Positions 1 to 8,578 of a stretch of 61,865 nucleotides of DNA are shown here, piece after piece; the first letter of the stretch is position 1; the number at the start of each line of letters is the position of its first letter. This stretch comes from Nostoc sp. CCCryo 231-06 (GTDB taxonomy: Bacteria > Cyanobacteriota > Cyanobacteriia > Cyanobacteriales > Nostocaceae): NCBI GenBank assembly GCA_023522315.1, contig JAHCSU010000241.1, forward strand, positions 1 to 61,865, read 5' to 3'. The notes beneath the pieces are model-generated. The model worked only from the letters and a program-made list of their open reading frames with translations. It did not search any database and was not told where the DNA came from. Position numbers and translations under genes: made by a program.

Positions 1-12
1 ACTTTGAATTTT

Positions 13-37
13 CCCCCTTCCCGCGTCGGGAAGGGGG
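13..37. repeat. GC-rich intergenic hairpin
   Basis: A near-perfect inverted repeat (CCCCCTTCCC / GGGAAGGGGG around a CGTC loop) followed by a G-rich direct repeat (GGGTTAGGGGGTTAGG). This type of CCTTCCC hairpin occurs again near 19512 and 57086 and looks like a dispersed intergenic repeat. It lies downstream of the minus-strand regulator gene and could also help end its transcript, but there is no clear T-run on that side. Confidence 0.5.
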
Positions 38-101
38 TTAGGGGGTTAGGTTTTTTATGGGCTTTCTTACATCACGTGAAAAGTCAGCTAATTTAATGAT
101 T

Positions 102-464
102 TCAACTTGCTTTTGCCTCATCCCCAGATGCTTCAGCCACAGCCGCCAATCTATCTGCCGCAGCTTGGACAATTTGAGCCACTTGTGCCAGAGGCATGTG
201 CTGGATTTGTCTCAGAATCAAACTCAAATCTGAGGTTTCTGGAATTGGCTTACCATCTATGCAGCTGATTAACTCTTCCATTGTGTAGCCTGCTTTCGAT
301 GCGATTTGAGCCAAATTTTCCGTATCTGGCACTTTCACACCTTTTTCCCACATCTGAACAGCAGTAGCAGATACTCCCAAAAGCTTACCAAACGATCGCT
401 GACTCATTGAACCGCGAGCTAGTTTAATAATTTCAATCAGTTTTTGTTTGCTTTCGATGTTCAC
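102..464 (-). CDS. XRE-family helix-turn-helix transcriptional regulator
   Basis: A 120-residue protein with an N-terminal HTH_3/XRE domain at about residues 9-60; the recognition-helix region reads SATAVQMWEKGVKVPD, typical of Cro/CI-type repressors. The C-terminal half (about residues 75-115) is helical and Ala/Gln-rich with no recognised domain. The predicted start is GTG at 464 with no clear Shine-Dalgarno. Two identical 14-bp direct repeats lie 27-60 bp upstream, between this gene and a divergent promoter, which suggests autoregulation and control of the gene at 705. The family call is firm; the regulated genes are inferred. Confidence 0.85.
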   Translation of the reverse strand: MNIESKQKLIEIIKLARGSMSQRSFGKLLGVSATAVQMWEKGVKVPDTENLAQIASKAGYTMEELISCIDGKPIPETSDLSLILRQIQHMPLAQVAQIVQAAADRLAAVAEASGDEAKAS

Positions 465-490
465 TGCTTGTATAGCTAGCCAACTGTGTT

Positions 491-524
491 TACAAGTTTA
501 CTTTCAATATTACAAGTTTACTTT
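491..524. promoter_or_regulatory. candidate operator: two direct repeats with palindromic core
   Basis: TACAAGTTTACTTT occurs exactly twice, at 491-504 and 511-524, with starts 20 bp apart (about two helical turns). Each copy contains AAGT-TT-ACTT, a short inverted repeat that suits a dimeric HTH protein. The pair sits just upstream of the XRE gene and just ahead of a divergent -35 box. Binding by that regulator is inferred. Confidence 0.5.
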
Positions 525-528
525 TATA

Positions 529-557
529 TTGACAGCCTTGTGTTTTAGTACTAAACT
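529..557 (+). promoter_or_regulatory. candidate sigma-70-type promoter for the 705 gene
   Basis: TTGACA (529-534), a 17-bp spacer and TAAACT (552-557). The perfect palindrome TTTAGTACTAAA (544-555) overlaps the -10 region and may be a second regulator site. The leader to the ATG at 705 would be about 140 nt. Confidence 0.45.
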
Positions 558-704
558 ATATCTCTGGTTGTAAATCGGCAACTACAGGCATCAAGCTAGT
601 AGACTAACCCATCTATCTTTAATCAACCCAAAAAACTTAGTTTGCTACAGCGCTTGTGCTAGTAGCTAGACTTTGCTGCGAAGAAATAATATCGAAGGTG
701 CATC

Positions 705-1214
705 ATGTTTCGCAAGCCACGCAAAATAAACCAATATCGCCGCAAAGGTAAAAATCTTATAGCCACTAATAATATTAAACCAGAACAGTGGAACATTTCT
801 GAGGCAGAAACCAAAGAAGCTTTAAAAGTTAAAGGCTACGATGTTAAGCAAATCAAAAAAATCCACCTTCTGAAGCATCAAGTGTGTATTTCCTACTGGG
901 ATGCAAAAGGCAATATGTGCAGCAGCTTTTTTAGCTACCGGATTTTTGCGCGTTGGCAAGAAGAAGCTGAAAAGCTAATTTATACCTGTCAAACCTTGAA
1001 AGAATGGGCGAAGCTAAATTACGTAATGAAGTACGAATTTGCCTATTACCATTATCCCATTGTAATGGAAGATGCACTCCACACGATATTAGAAAACCAC
1101 CTGTGTGTGTTAAAAGCAACAGTACAACAAGTGGTTTTACAAGTTCAGAATGAGCAACAAAACCCTCATGTAGAGACGCGATTTATCGCGTCTTCAAAGA
1201 CCAATAACCCATAA
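705..1214 (+). CDS. hypothetical protein, basic N-terminus
   Basis: A 169-residue protein that I do not recognise. It begins with a basic stretch (MFRKPRKINQYRRKGKN), has a central region rich in aromatic residues, and shows no membrane segment or known motif. The last residues, HVETRFIASSKTNNP, are encoded by a dispersed palindromic repeat at 1174-1193, so the native C-terminus was probably different. It is transcribed divergently from the XRE regulator gene and converges on prfA. Coding is supported by length, an ATG start and the upstream promoter-like sequence; function is unknown. Confidence 0.55.
   Translation: MFRKPRKINQYRRKGKNLIATNNIKPEQWNISEAETKEALKVKGYDVKQIKKIHLLKHQVCISYWDAKGNMCSSFFSYRIFARWQEEAEKLIYTCQTLKEWAKLNYVMKYEFAYYHYPIVMEDALHTILENHLCVLKATVQQVVLQVQNEQQNPHVETRFIASSKTNNP
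1174..1193. repeat. 20-bp palindromic repeat (AGACGCG...CGCGTCT family)
   Basis: Copy reading AGACGCGATTTATCGCGTCT, inside the 3' end of the 705 gene. Further copies lie at 3799, 7941, 20110, 23822, 23846, 55226 and 55866, differing mainly in the central bases. Confidence 0.85.
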
Positions 1215-1246
1215 CCCAAGCGTATTGGGATATTTAACAGCAAAAA

Positions 1247-2344
1247 TTAGTTAGCGGCAGAAGTCGCTAACTCCGCGAGACGTTCCTGTTGGTCTAGAGA
1301 TATACAAGATTGGATAAGCGTCTCTAAATCACCTTCCAAAACAGGGTTAAGGGAATAATTCTGACCTAAGCGGTGATCGGTAGCCCGGTTATCTTTATAA
1401 TTATAGGTGCGAATTTTTTCCGATCGCGATCCTGTACCAACCTGCGATCGCCGCATGGAAGTTACAACCTCTTGTTGTTCGCGTAACTTGATCTCATACA
1501 ACTTCGCCCGCAGAATTTGCATCGCCCGTTCTTTGTTCTGCAACTGGCTGCGTTCTTCTGTACAGAAAATCCGAATCCCTGTCGGTTTGTGCATCAAATC
1601 GGCGGCTGTTTCCACCTTGTTGACGTTTTGCCCACCAGCACCGCCAGAACGAGCTGTAGTCATTTCAATATCTTTCGGGTCAATGTGAATTTCCACTTCA
1701 TCCACCTCTGGCATAATCGCCACGGTAGCTGTGGAAGTATGAACCCGTCCCCCAGATTCAGTTGCCGGCACGCGCTGCACACGATGCACTCCAGCTTCAA
1801 ACTTTAACTGGCTGTAAACGTCATTACCTTTAATTTCGAGAATGACCTCTTTCCAGCCACCCATTTCTCCTCGAGATTCGCTCACTAGAGAAACTTTCCA
1901 ACCTTGAGTCTGGGCATAGCGGGTGTACATCTGCATCAAATCGCCAGCCCAAATACTTGCTTCATCGCCACCAGTGCCAGCGCGAATTTCCAACATGATA
2001 TTCTTTTCATCATTGGGGTCGCGTGGTAGCAGCAAGACTTTCAAGCGAGTCTCTAAATATTCTATTTTTGCCTCAAGTTCCTTTACTTCCAGAGTTGCCA
2101 TTTCTTGCAACTCAGGGTCACTCGCAGATTCTTTGTGAACCTGACGCGCTCCTATCAAGTCTTCTTGGGCTGTTTTCCAAATTTCATAGGTATCAACTAC
2201 CTCTTCCAAAGAAGAACGAGACTTAGCAATTTCTTGATACTCATCAGGATTGCTAGCGGTATCGGGGTCGCCAAGACGACGTGTTAATTCATTAAAGGTT
2301 TGTTCAACGGATTTTAGTTTGTCCAGTAAGTATGATTCAGCCAT
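1247..2344 (-). CDS. prfA: peptide chain release factor 1
   Basis: A 365-residue class I release factor that ends translation at UAA and UAG. The GGQ motif that triggers peptidyl-tRNA hydrolysis is at residues 237-239 ([14 protein letters not shown]), and the PxT codon-recognition tripeptide specific to RF1 is at 193-195 ([10 protein letters not shown]). Full family length; the start [10 protein letters not shown] is as expected. It is the last gene of the minus-strand translation cluster, 104 bp after rpmE. Identification is secure. Confidence 0.98.
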   Translation of the reverse strand: MAESYLLDKLKSVEQTFNELTRRLGDPDTASNPDEYQEIAKSRSSLEEVVDTYEIWKTAQEDLIGARQVHKESASDPELQEMATLEVKELEAKIEYLETRLKVLLLPRDPNDEKNIMLEIRAGTGGDEASIWAGDLMQMYTRYAQTQGWKVSLVSESRGEMGGWKEVILEIKGNDVYSQLKFEAGVHRVQRVPATESGGRVHTSTATVAIMPEVDEVEIHIDPKDIEMTTARSGGAGGQNVNKVETAADLMHKPTGIRIFCTEERSQLQNKERAMQILRAKLYEIKLREQQEVVTSMRRSQVGTGSRSEKIRTYNYKDNRATDHRLGQNYSLNPVLEGDLETLIQSCISLDQQERLAELATSAAN

Positions 2345-2448
2345 GACGAGTGCGATCGCTCCTTAAAAAAATAACAGATTGGCTCGAGCATATAAATGAA
2401 AATCGACCCAGCTAATGCAGGGCCGTCGTTAACAGCAGAGCCAACTCG

Positions 2449-2691
2449 CTACTTTTTGTCTTGTTCCTCGCCAGATGTTTGAGTGCTGCTCATGCCGTAC
2501 TTGCGGAGGAAGCGCTCTACTCGACCCTCAGTGTCAATAATCTTCTGAGTGCCAGTGTAAAATGGGTGATTTCCAGACCAAACATCTACGTGCAATTCTG
2601 GCTTAGTAGAGCCAATGGTCATAACAACTTGACCGTTACAGTAAACTTTAGCATCTGGATACCACTTGGGGTGAATATCAGCTTTAGCCAT
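2449..2691 (-). CDS. rpmE: 50S ribosomal protein L31
   Basis: An 80-residue protein starting MAKADIHPKWYPDAKVYCNG. The open frame continues upstream to 2739, but the ATG at 2691 matches the family's usual N-terminus. The conserved CNG...GSTKPELHVDVWSGNHPFYTG core is present. It keeps only one of the CxxC cysteines of the zinc-binding form, so it is the C-minus, chloroplast/cyanobacterial type. The C-terminal tail is acidic and Lys-rich. It follows rpsI and precedes prfA. Confidence 0.95.
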   Translation of the reverse strand: MAKADIHPKWYPDAKVYCNGQVVMTIGSTKPELHVDVWSGNHPFYTGTQKIIDTEGRVERFLRKYGMSSTQTSGEEQDKK

Positions 2692-2817
2692 TGTTCTTTT
2701 TGTGATGAATCTATATAAATTATAACTTTCAGCGTTCAATTGAAGCTAGGGAGTGGGGAGCAGGGGAAGAATAACTATTAATTAATGCCCCATGCCCAAT
2801 GCCCCATGCCCAATGCC

Positions 2818-3234
2818 CTAACGCTTAGAATACTGAGGCGCTTTCCGAGCTTTATGTAAACCATATTTCTTCCGCTCTTTTGCTCTCGGATCACGAGTCA
2901 AGTAACCTTCGGTTTTCAAAGGTGGGCGGTTGTCTGGGTCGAGTTGGCACAAAGCACGGGCAACTCCCAAGCGAACAGAATCAGCCTGTCCGGTCAAGCC
3001 GCCGCCTTCTGCTTTTACCAAAATGTCATATTCGTTTTCTAATCCCAGAGTTTCCAGGGGTGCTTTGATCACTCCCAGGTAGTTGGGGTTAAATTGGAAA
3101 TACAAGTTTCCATCTTTACCGTTGACAGTCAGTTGACCAGTGCCCGGAACCAAGCGTACCCGTGCTACTGCATTCTTACGACGGCCAGTACCCCAGTATA
3201 CGGCGCGACCGCTATTAGCATCTGCTACTACCAT
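2818..3234 (-). CDS. rpsI: 30S ribosomal protein S9
   Basis: A 138-residue protein with the S9 signatures [19 protein letters not shown] near the N-terminus and the basic C-terminal tail ending in KAPQYSKR, which reaches the P-site tRNA on the ribosome. Its ATG overlaps the rplM stop codon by one base (TAATG), so L13 and S9 are translationally coupled, as is usual for this pair. Confidence 0.97.
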   Translation of the reverse strand: MVVADANSGRAVYWGTGRRKNAVARVRLVPGTGQLTVNGKDGNLYFQFNPNYLGVIKAPLETLGLENEYDILVKAEGGGLTGQADSVRLGVARALCQLDPDNRPPLKTEGYLTRDPRAKERKKYGLHKARKAPQYSKR

Positions 3235-3695
3235 TAATTTTCTTCTCCAGGAATTGTACTAACTTTTAGTTCTTTAGGTTTTTGAGCATCATGGGGATGC
3301 GTAGGCCCAGCGTAGACTTTCAGCTTGGTGAACAACTGCTTACCCAGGCTATTTTTAGGTAGCATACCTTTAACAGCCTGTTCTAAAATCCGCTCTGGTA
3401 TGCGCTGTTGCAGTTTAGCGAAAGTTTCCGTTTTCATTCCACCGGGACGACCAGAATGGCGACGGTAAAGCTTTTGAGTACGCTTTTTACCTGTGACTGC
3501 GATTTTCTCGGCATTGATAACGATTACGAAGTCACCCGTATCTAGATGGGGTGTGTATTCGGGTTTCTTTTTGCCTCTTAAAACCTGGGCGATTTCACTG
3601 GCGAGGCGACCGAGGCGTTTATCGGTGGCATCTACTATGTACCACTCACGCTCAAGGGATGCTTGAGAAGGAAGGTATGTTTTAACTGTTGTCAT
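3234..3695 (-). CDS. rplM: 50S ribosomal protein L13
   Basis: A 153-residue protein of normal length. Conserved stretches [36 protein letters not shown] and RHSGRPGG are visible; L13 is an early-assembly 50S protein. The upstream spacer to truA holds a block of heptameric repeats plus a palindromic repeat, so the rplM-rpsI pair may have its own promoter or depend on read-through. Confidence 0.97.
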   Translation of the reverse strand: MTTVKTYLPSQASLEREWYIVDATDKRLGRLASEIAQVLRGKKKPEYTPHLDTGDFVIVINAEKIAVTGKKRTQKLYRRHSGRPGGMKTETFAKLQQRIPERILEQAVKGMLPKNSLGKQLFTKLKVYAGPTHPHDAQKPKELKVSTIPGEEN

Positions 3696-3696
3696 T

Positions 3697-3856
3697 TGTT
3701 ATTTGTCCTTTGTCCTTTGTCATTTTTAATTTGTCATTAGTCATTTGTCTTTTGTCATTTGTCAGTTGTCCTTTGTTATTCACTAATGACGATTATACAG
3801 ACGCGATTAATCGCCTCTCTACTGACCAATGACTAATGACTCTTGACTAGTGACGA
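3697..3856. repeat. short tandem heptamer repeats with embedded palindrome
   Basis: Degenerate units of GTCATTT, GTCCTTT and, inverted, ATGACTA fill the rplM-truA spacer. One palindrome of the AGACGCG family (3799-3818) is nested inside. Such heptameric repeats are typical of heterocystous cyanobacteria. The block runs into the last codons of truA. Confidence 0.8.
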
Positions 3857-4667
3857 ACTTTGGCAAGGTGTCGTACCAAATCTCTTTTGGAAAGGGAAAA
3901 TCTGGATAGCCAACTCGCAACAAGCACAAGCCTTGGGGCGGGGCGGCGTGTTTCACTTCTTCCCGACGTTCTTCTTTCCAGAGTTCGGTGAAGCTAGAAA
4001 GTGTCCGTTGTCCAGAACCTACCTGTACCAACATCCCTACCAACAGCCGTACCATGCCATACAAAAATCCATCTGCCTGTATTTCAATATGGATAAATGG
4101 CCCACTGCGACGACACTCTGCTGCTTGCACCTCTACCCAGGAATGCGATCGCTTTGAGCCTGCACGGTGAAAAGCAGCTAAGTGATGCTTTCCCAAGAGA
4201 GGTTTCAGGGCAGCTTGGATTAAGGATTCATCCAGGGGTGCATAATAATAATGCCAACTGAAGGGTCTTACAAACAAGTTAAGCCGATCTTCAGTGTATA
4301 TCGTGTAGCGATATCGTCGATAGGCAGCACTAAAGCGAGCGTGCCAACGGTTATCTACACTAGCTGAAGCCCTGATTAATATATCTGGCGGCAGATAGCT
4401 GTTGAGGATTGTTGCCCACTTGTGAGGCGGAATTAAACCTGTTGCTTCAAAATGGGCTACTTGAGCAGCAGCGTGAACTCCAGAATCGGTTCGCCCAGCA
4501 CCGTGTAGTGTCACATGATACCCAAGAATAGTAGCGATCGCTCTTTCTATCTCTTCTTGGACAGTCCGTTGTTTTTTTTGCCGTTGCCAGCCATGAAAAT
4601 GAGTGCCCAGGTATTGGATTACCAAGGCTACTCGATGAGTTTGTGTAGGCTGGTGGCTTTCTAACAT
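3819..4667 (-). CDS. truA: tRNA pseudouridine(38-40) synthase
   Basis: A 282-residue enzyme that makes pseudouridine at positions 38-40 of the tRNA anticodon arm. The catalytic Asp is residue 61 in the family motif GAGRTDSGVHA. N-terminal core YLGTHFHGWQRQ and C-terminal FLYGMVRLLVGMLVQVG are also conserved. The C-terminal end (VTSQESLVIGQ) lies in the repeat block, so the tail has probably been remodelled by repeats. truA after rplQ is the usual cyanobacterial order. Confidence 0.96.
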   Translation of the reverse strand: MLESHQPTQTHRVALVIQYLGTHFHGWQRQKKQRTVQEEIERAIATILGYHVTLHGAGRTDSGVHAAAQVAHFEATGLIPPHKWATILNSYLPPDILIRASASVDNRWHARFSAAYRRYRYTIYTEDRLNLFVRPFSWHYYYAPLDESLIQAALKPLLGKHHLAAFHRAGSKRSHSWVEVQAAECRRSGPFIHIEIQADGFLYGMVRLLVGMLVQVGSGQRTLSSFTELWKEERREEVKHAAPPQGLCLLRVGYPDFPFPKEIWYDTLPKFVTSQESLVIGQ

Positions 4668-4675
4668 ACAGATTT

Positions 4676-4755
4676 TGTCCTTTTGTCATTTGTCTTTTAT
4701 CATTTGTCCTTTGTTATTCACTAATGACTAATGACCAAAGACTAATGACTAATGA
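4676..4755. repeat. short tandem heptamer repeats
   Basis: Units of the GTCATTT / ATGACTA type fill the whole spacer between rplQ and truA, first in one orientation and then in the other, so that the two halves could pair in RNA. Confidence 0.75.
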
Positions 4756-4756
4756 C

Positions 4757-5107
4757 TTAAACCAATTCAATTATTGCCATTTTTGCATTATCACCCCGAC
4801 GCGGTACGGTACGCAGGATGCGGGTATAACCGCCCTGGCGATCGCCATATCGAGTAGGAGCTTGCTCAAATAGAGCGTGAACCAGTTGTTTGTCGAAGAT
4901 ATAGCCAAGGGCTTCGCGGCGTGCTGATAAGGAGCCATTTTTGGCTAGGGTAATCATTTTTTCCACTTCACTTCGTAGAACTTTCGCTCTAATTAAAGTG
5001 GTGGTGATCTTACCATGACGGATCAGCTCGGTGGCGAGCGATCGCAGTAAAGCACGGCGTTGATCGGCTGGTTTACTGAGTTTTTTGACGCGACAACGGT
5101 GACGCAT
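4757..5107 (-). CDS. rplQ: 50S ribosomal protein L17
   Basis: A 116-residue protein starting [20 protein letters not shown], the conserved L17 N-terminus. It lies 32 bp downstream of rpoA, the standard alpha-operon arrangement. It ends exactly at a heptamer repeat block. Confidence 0.97.
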   Translation of the reverse strand: MRHRCRVKKLSKPADQRRALLRSLATELIRHGKITTTLIRAKVLRSEVEKMITLAKNGSLSARREALGYIFDKQLVHALFEQAPTRYGDRQGGYTRILRTVPRRGDNAKMAIIELV

Positions 5108-5139
5108 AATTATGCACTATGAGTTATGAACGGTTTTTC

Positions 5140-6087
5140 TTAAGGGTGTTTAGAGCCTCTTTCCATTGGCAGGGTGATGCCCAAGCGTCGCTGCAAAGCT
5201 TCCACGACTTCTTCTGCTGACTTCTGCCCAAAGTTCTTAATTTCTAAGAGGTCTTCTTGGGTATAATCCAACAAATCTGCCACAGAGTTAACTTGTGCCC
5301 GTTTGAGACAGTTATATGCCCGCACGGAAAGTTGCAACTCTTCGATGGGTATCTGGGCAGTTGGATCGTCTGGAATATCTGAACCTGTGTCTGTTGGTTC
5401 CAGGGAGATATCTTTCAACGGGTTGAATAAATCTACCAAGATCGCAGCGGCAGAAGATAGTGCTTCTTGAGGGGAAATACTGCCATTTGTCCAAACTTCC
5501 AACAATAGTCGGTCTTTTGGAATCAAGTCTTCCCCACGAGATTCTTCAACACTATAATTGACTTTTCGCACTGGCATAAATATTGAGTCGATTTGGAGAA
5601 AGTCCAACGATGTGGCTTCCTCACGTCCTCGCTCTACGGTGCGATAGCCTTTGCCTTTCTCGATCCGAAATTCCATTTCCAGCTTTCCACCCTCAGCGAT
5701 GGTGGCTACATACTGGGTCGGATCGATGACTTCTACTTCACTAGGCAAATCAAAATGTGCCGCAGTGATTGTTGCGGGGCCGCTCACGAGTAATCTACCA
5801 ATCTGAGGCTGCGAAGAATAGTTTTTCAGGATAACTTCCTTCATTTTCATGAGGATTTCCAGTACATCTTCCCGCACGCCTGGAACTGTGGCAAACTCGT
5901 GTGAAACGCCTGCAATCCGCACTGCTGTAACTGCTGTACCTTCTAGGTTCGACAGTAAAACTCGCCGCAGTGCGTTGCCAACCGTTGTTCCTTGACCACG
6001 ATCTAGAGGTTCCAGAACAAATTTACTGTAATGGTTCCGACTTTCTTCAGTATTAGACTCTACACATTCAATCTGAAACTGCGCCAC
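5140..6087 (-). CDS. rpoA: DNA-directed RNA polymerase alpha subunit
   Basis: A 315-residue alpha subunit. The N-terminal dimerisation domain (about 1-225) contains LDRGQGTTVGNALRRVLLSN; after an acidic linker the C-terminal domain (about 245-305) contains ELQLSVRAYNCLKRAQVNSV and the helix-hairpin-helix KNFGQKSAEEVVEAL that contacts UP elements and activators. A 310-bp gap separates it from rpsK, with a hairpin and a TATAAT-like box (6164-6169, minus strand), so an internal promoter is possible. Confidence 0.98.
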   Translation of the reverse strand: MAQFQIECVESNTEESRNHYSKFVLEPLDRGQGTTVGNALRRVLLSNLEGTAVTAVRIAGVSHEFATVPGVREDVLEILMKMKEVILKNYSSQPQIGRLLVSGPATITAAHFDLPSEVEVIDPTQYVATIAEGGKLEMEFRIEKGKGYRTVERGREEATSLDFLQIDSIFMPVRKVNYSVEESRGEDLIPKDRLLLEVWTNGSISPQEALSSAAAILVDLFNPLKDISLEPTDTGSDIPDDPTAQIPIEELQLSVRAYNCLKRAQVNSVADLLDYTQEDLLEIKNFGQKSAEEVVEALQRRLGITLPMERGSKHP

Positions 6088-6253
6088 GGATGAGCCTCCC
6101 TTTTTCTAAGGTGCTGCTAGCAGACAAATCAATTGCCTCCCGAATTGAATTTATGTCCTGTAGATTATAGGTATATCAAACTATTAGTATAAAATTACGG
6201 TATAGTTTGACACTTCTATTGAGCTTGCAGGCGCTAATAATATTTTGGGTAGC

Positions 6254-6299
6254 CCGAAGCTTAACAGCTTTCCCTGTGGGAAAATCTGACACGCTTCGG
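6254..6299 (-). other. hairpin in the rpsK-rpoA spacer
   Basis: An outer stem CCGAAGC/GCTTCGG (6254-6260 with 6293-6299) encloses an inner stem TTTCCC/GGGAAA (6269-6274 with 6278-6283). It sits in the 310-bp non-coding gap between rpsK and rpoA (6088-6396), where no gene is seen. It could be an mRNA control or processing element for rpoA expression, or a dispersed repeat; there is no T-run for a terminator. Confidence 0.45.
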
Positions 6300-6396
6300 T
6301 CGCCCAAGCTTTAACTCAATGACAGTTTGAACGTTAGACGCTCAAGCGGTCATTGCTGGCTGTAATTTTTCGTCCTCACTGCCCAAGTTTTGGTAT

Positions 6397-6792
6397 TTAA
6401 ACTCGACGGCGCTTGGGTGGACGACAACCATTGTGAGGAATCGGGGTAATATCCCGAATCAGTGTAATTTCCAGTCCTGCTCCTTGAAGTGCCCGGATAG
6501 CGGTTTCTCTACCTGCTCCTGGCCCACTAACCATTACTTCAATTTGGCGCATTCCTTGATCGATAGCTCGACGGGCTGCACTTTCAGCTGCGGTTTGTGC
6601 TGCAAAGGGAGTTCCCTTTTTTGCTCCCTTAAAACCGCTAGAACCAGCACTAGCCCAGGAGATTACATCTCCATTTTGATCGGTAATGGTGACAATGCTA
6701 TTGTTGAAAGTAGACTGGATGTAGGCCATCCCACTGGGTACATTCCGTTTCTGCTTCTTGCTCCCGGTTTTTTTAGTTGGTTGTCTCGCCAT
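6397..6792 (-). CDS. rpsK: 30S ribosomal protein S11
   Basis: A 131-residue protein with the S11 hallmarks [33 protein letters not shown] and the C-terminal [14 protein letters not shown]11 forms part of the 30S platform near the mRNA exit. It follows rpsM by 54 bp and is in the normal order. Confidence 0.97.
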   Translation of the reverse strand: MARQPTKKTGSKKQKRNVPSGMAYIQSTFNNSIVTITDQNGDVISWASAGSSGFKGAKKGTPFAAQTAAESAARRAIDQGMRQIEVMVSGPGAGRETAIRALQGAGLEITLIRDITPIPHNGCRPPKRRRV

Positions 6793-6846
6793 ACTTGTTT
6801 AGTTGATTTAAGGTAAAACTTGCTTGGATTAGCAAGCGTTGCAAAA

Positions 6847-7227
6847 TTATTTCCCTGGAGCCTTCTTCTTCCCAGCCACTGTCTGCCTTCTGCCTCGACG
6901 GGTTCTGGCATTGGTGCGAGTTCTTTGGCCTCTGACTGGTAAGCCCATGCGATGACGACGACCTCTGTAGGTACCAATGTCAACTAAGCGCTTGATGTTC
7001 AAAGACTCCAAGCGCCGCAAGTCGCCTTCAACTTGATAGTTGCTTTCTATTTCCCCTCGTAGGGCTGTCACATCGGCATCACTTAAGTCCTTAACGCGGG
7101 TGTCTGGGTTCACACCAGTAGCCGCTATAATTTCTTGAGAACGTGATAAACCAATTCCGTAGATGTAAGTTAGACCGATCTCGACGCGCTTATCGCGTGG
7201 AAGGTCTACTCCGGCAATACGTGCCAC
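6847..7227 (-). CDS. rpsM: 30S ribosomal protein S13
   Basis: A 126-residue protein starting [20 protein letters not shown], with the helix-two-turn-helix region [13 protein letters not shown] and the Arg-rich tail [19 protein letters not shown] that contacts the P-site tRNA in S13. Normal length and position, between rpmJ and rpsK. Confidence 0.97.
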   Translation of the reverse strand: MARIAGVDLPRDKRVEIGLTYIYGIGLSRSQEIIAATGVNPDTRVKDLSDADVTALRGEIESNYQVEGDLRRLESLNIKRLVDIGTYRGRRHRMGLPVRGQRTRTNARTRRGRRQTVAGKKKAPGK

Positions 7228-7342
7228 AATGAACTCTCCCTATTGTTCTCGCAATTACTGTTGGTTGGAAAAACGTGATTAATCGCGTCTTTTCGTTTTA
7301 ATGATGATATGCGTGTTACAACTCACTCTGTTGGTAAGAGCG

Positions 7343-7456
7343 TTATCCTTGACGTTGCTTGTGCTTGGGGTTCACGCAGATCACCATGACGCGACCACGA
7401 CGTTTGATCACGTTGCACTTTTCACAAATTTTCTTGACTGAGGCTCTAACTTTCAT
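7343..7456 (-). CDS. rpmJ: 50S ribosomal protein L36
   Basis: A 37-residue gene read directly from the minus strand. The protein begins [20 protein letters not shown] and ends [13 protein letters not shown]. The four zinc ligands (CxxC, then C and H: CEKC ... ICVNPKH) are all present. It lies between infA and rpsM, the standard position for L36, about 115 bp from each. Confidence 0.96.
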   Translation of the reverse strand: MKVRASVKKICEKCNVIKRRGRVMVICVNPKHKQRQG

Positions 7457-7573
7457 GCCTTTTATTTTTTGACTCCAAATATAAAATTATAGCATTTCTA
7501 GGGAAATTAATCCAGTTAAATGACTAGTAAACAGCCAAAAAAATGGTTTTATGGTAAAATTCTCTACATATAC

Positions 7574-7798
7574 TTACTTCTTTCGTAGTCGATAGGTAAT
7601 TCTGCCTTTGCTCAAGTCGTAAGGAGTTAGCTCTACCTTGACGCGATCGCCGGGCAAAATCTTGATATAATTTCGGCGAATCTTGCCGGAAATGTGAGCT
7701 AGCACGTTAAAGCCATTGTCCAAGTCAACGCGAAACATCGCATTGGGCAGGGACTCTGTAACCGTGCCTTCCATTTCAATCAAATCTTGCTTAGACAA
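7574..7798 (-). CDS. infA: translation initiation factor IF-1
   Basis: A 74-residue S1/OB-fold protein starting [20 protein letters not shown], with the conserved core [30 protein letters not shown] shown here in parts. It binds the 30S A site during initiation. The position after adk and before rpmJ is conserved. The 223-bp gap upstream (7799-8021) holds an AT-rich stretch and a palindromic repeat. Confidence 0.97.
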   Translation of the reverse strand: MSKQDLIEMEGTVTESLPNAMFRVDLDNGFNVLAHISGKIRRNYIKILPGDRVKVELTPYDLSKGRITYRLRKK

Positions 7799-7940
7799 TT
7801 TGTTTTTTCCTCAACTCAACAATTTCGTGTTTAGTTGCAGCACTTTATCTGCAAGAGAACACACTTTAAGAAATATATCAACAGTTTATTAATATATCTT
7901 AGCTAAAATTGATCTTTTTCTTGGTAGGGGGAGTGGTGAG

Positions 7941-7960
7941 AGACGCGATTAATCGCGTCT
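7941..7960. repeat. 20-bp palindromic repeat
   Basis: Perfect copy AGACGCGATTAATCGCGTCT in the adk-infA spacer. In RNA it would form a 10-bp hairpin. Confidence 0.85.
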
Positions 7961-8021
7961 GTACTGAGGAATAGTAAGTGATAAGTGGTGAATTCCCTAC
8001 TTCCCACTCCCTACTCCCCTT

Positions 8022-8576
8022 TCAGGAAGCGATTACTTTTTGTAGTTCACCAGTGACATCTTCTTGGGACTGATTGCCATTGACTGTTAGGAGTTTTTTG
8101 CGATCGCCGTAATAATCAATTAAAGGTGCAGTTTCAGCGCGGTACACTTCTAAACGACGACGAATCACCTCTTCGGTATCATCTTTTCGTCCTCTAGCTA
8201 GCAAACGTGCGATCACAACTTCATCTGGTGCATCTAGATTGACTACCCTTTCGCCACTTTGATCTATTTCTTCGAGTAACTTCTCCAGAAAAGCTGCTTG
8301 GGTCACTTTCCGGGGAAAACCATCAAGAATCCAACCATTTTTGGCATCTGTTTGACTGAGGCGTTCCTGTACCAAGTCCTCCACTAGCTGATCGGGCACT
8401 AACTCACCGCTATCGACATAACTTTGAGCCTTGATTCCCAAAGGAGTCTGCTCTTTCATGGCTTGTCTCAATATTTCACCAGTAGAAATATGGGGAATAT
8501 TCAAGTGTTCAGCCAAAGTTTGAGCTTGTGTTCCTTTACCCGCTCCGGGTGGCCCCAAGAAGATTAGTCGCGTCAC
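8022..8576 (-). CDS. adk: adenylate kinase
   Basis: A 184-residue NMP kinase that interconverts ATP + AMP and 2 ADP. The P-loop GPPGAGKGT is at residues 7-15; DGFPR and the Arg-rich [19 protein letters not shown] segment form the AMP and lid contacts. The lid is short and lacks the zinc-finger insertion, so this is the short form. Its ATG is 2 bp after the secY stop, so the two genes are coupled. Confidence 0.97.
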   Translation of the reverse strand: MTRLIFLGPPGAGKGTQAQTLAEHLNIPHISTGEILRQAMKEQTPLGIKAQSYVDSGELVPDQLVEDLVQERLSQTDAKNGWILDGFPRKVTQAAFLEKLLEEIDQSGERVVNLDAPDEVVIARLLARGRKDDTEEVIRRRLEVYRAETAPLIDYYGDRKKLLTVNGNQSQEDVTGELQKVIAS

Positions 8577-8578
8577 TA

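Noticed and set aside
1215-1229. Terminator between the 705 gene and prfA
   Set aside because: A weak 5-bp stem CCCAA/TTGGG with no T-run; not enough to call.
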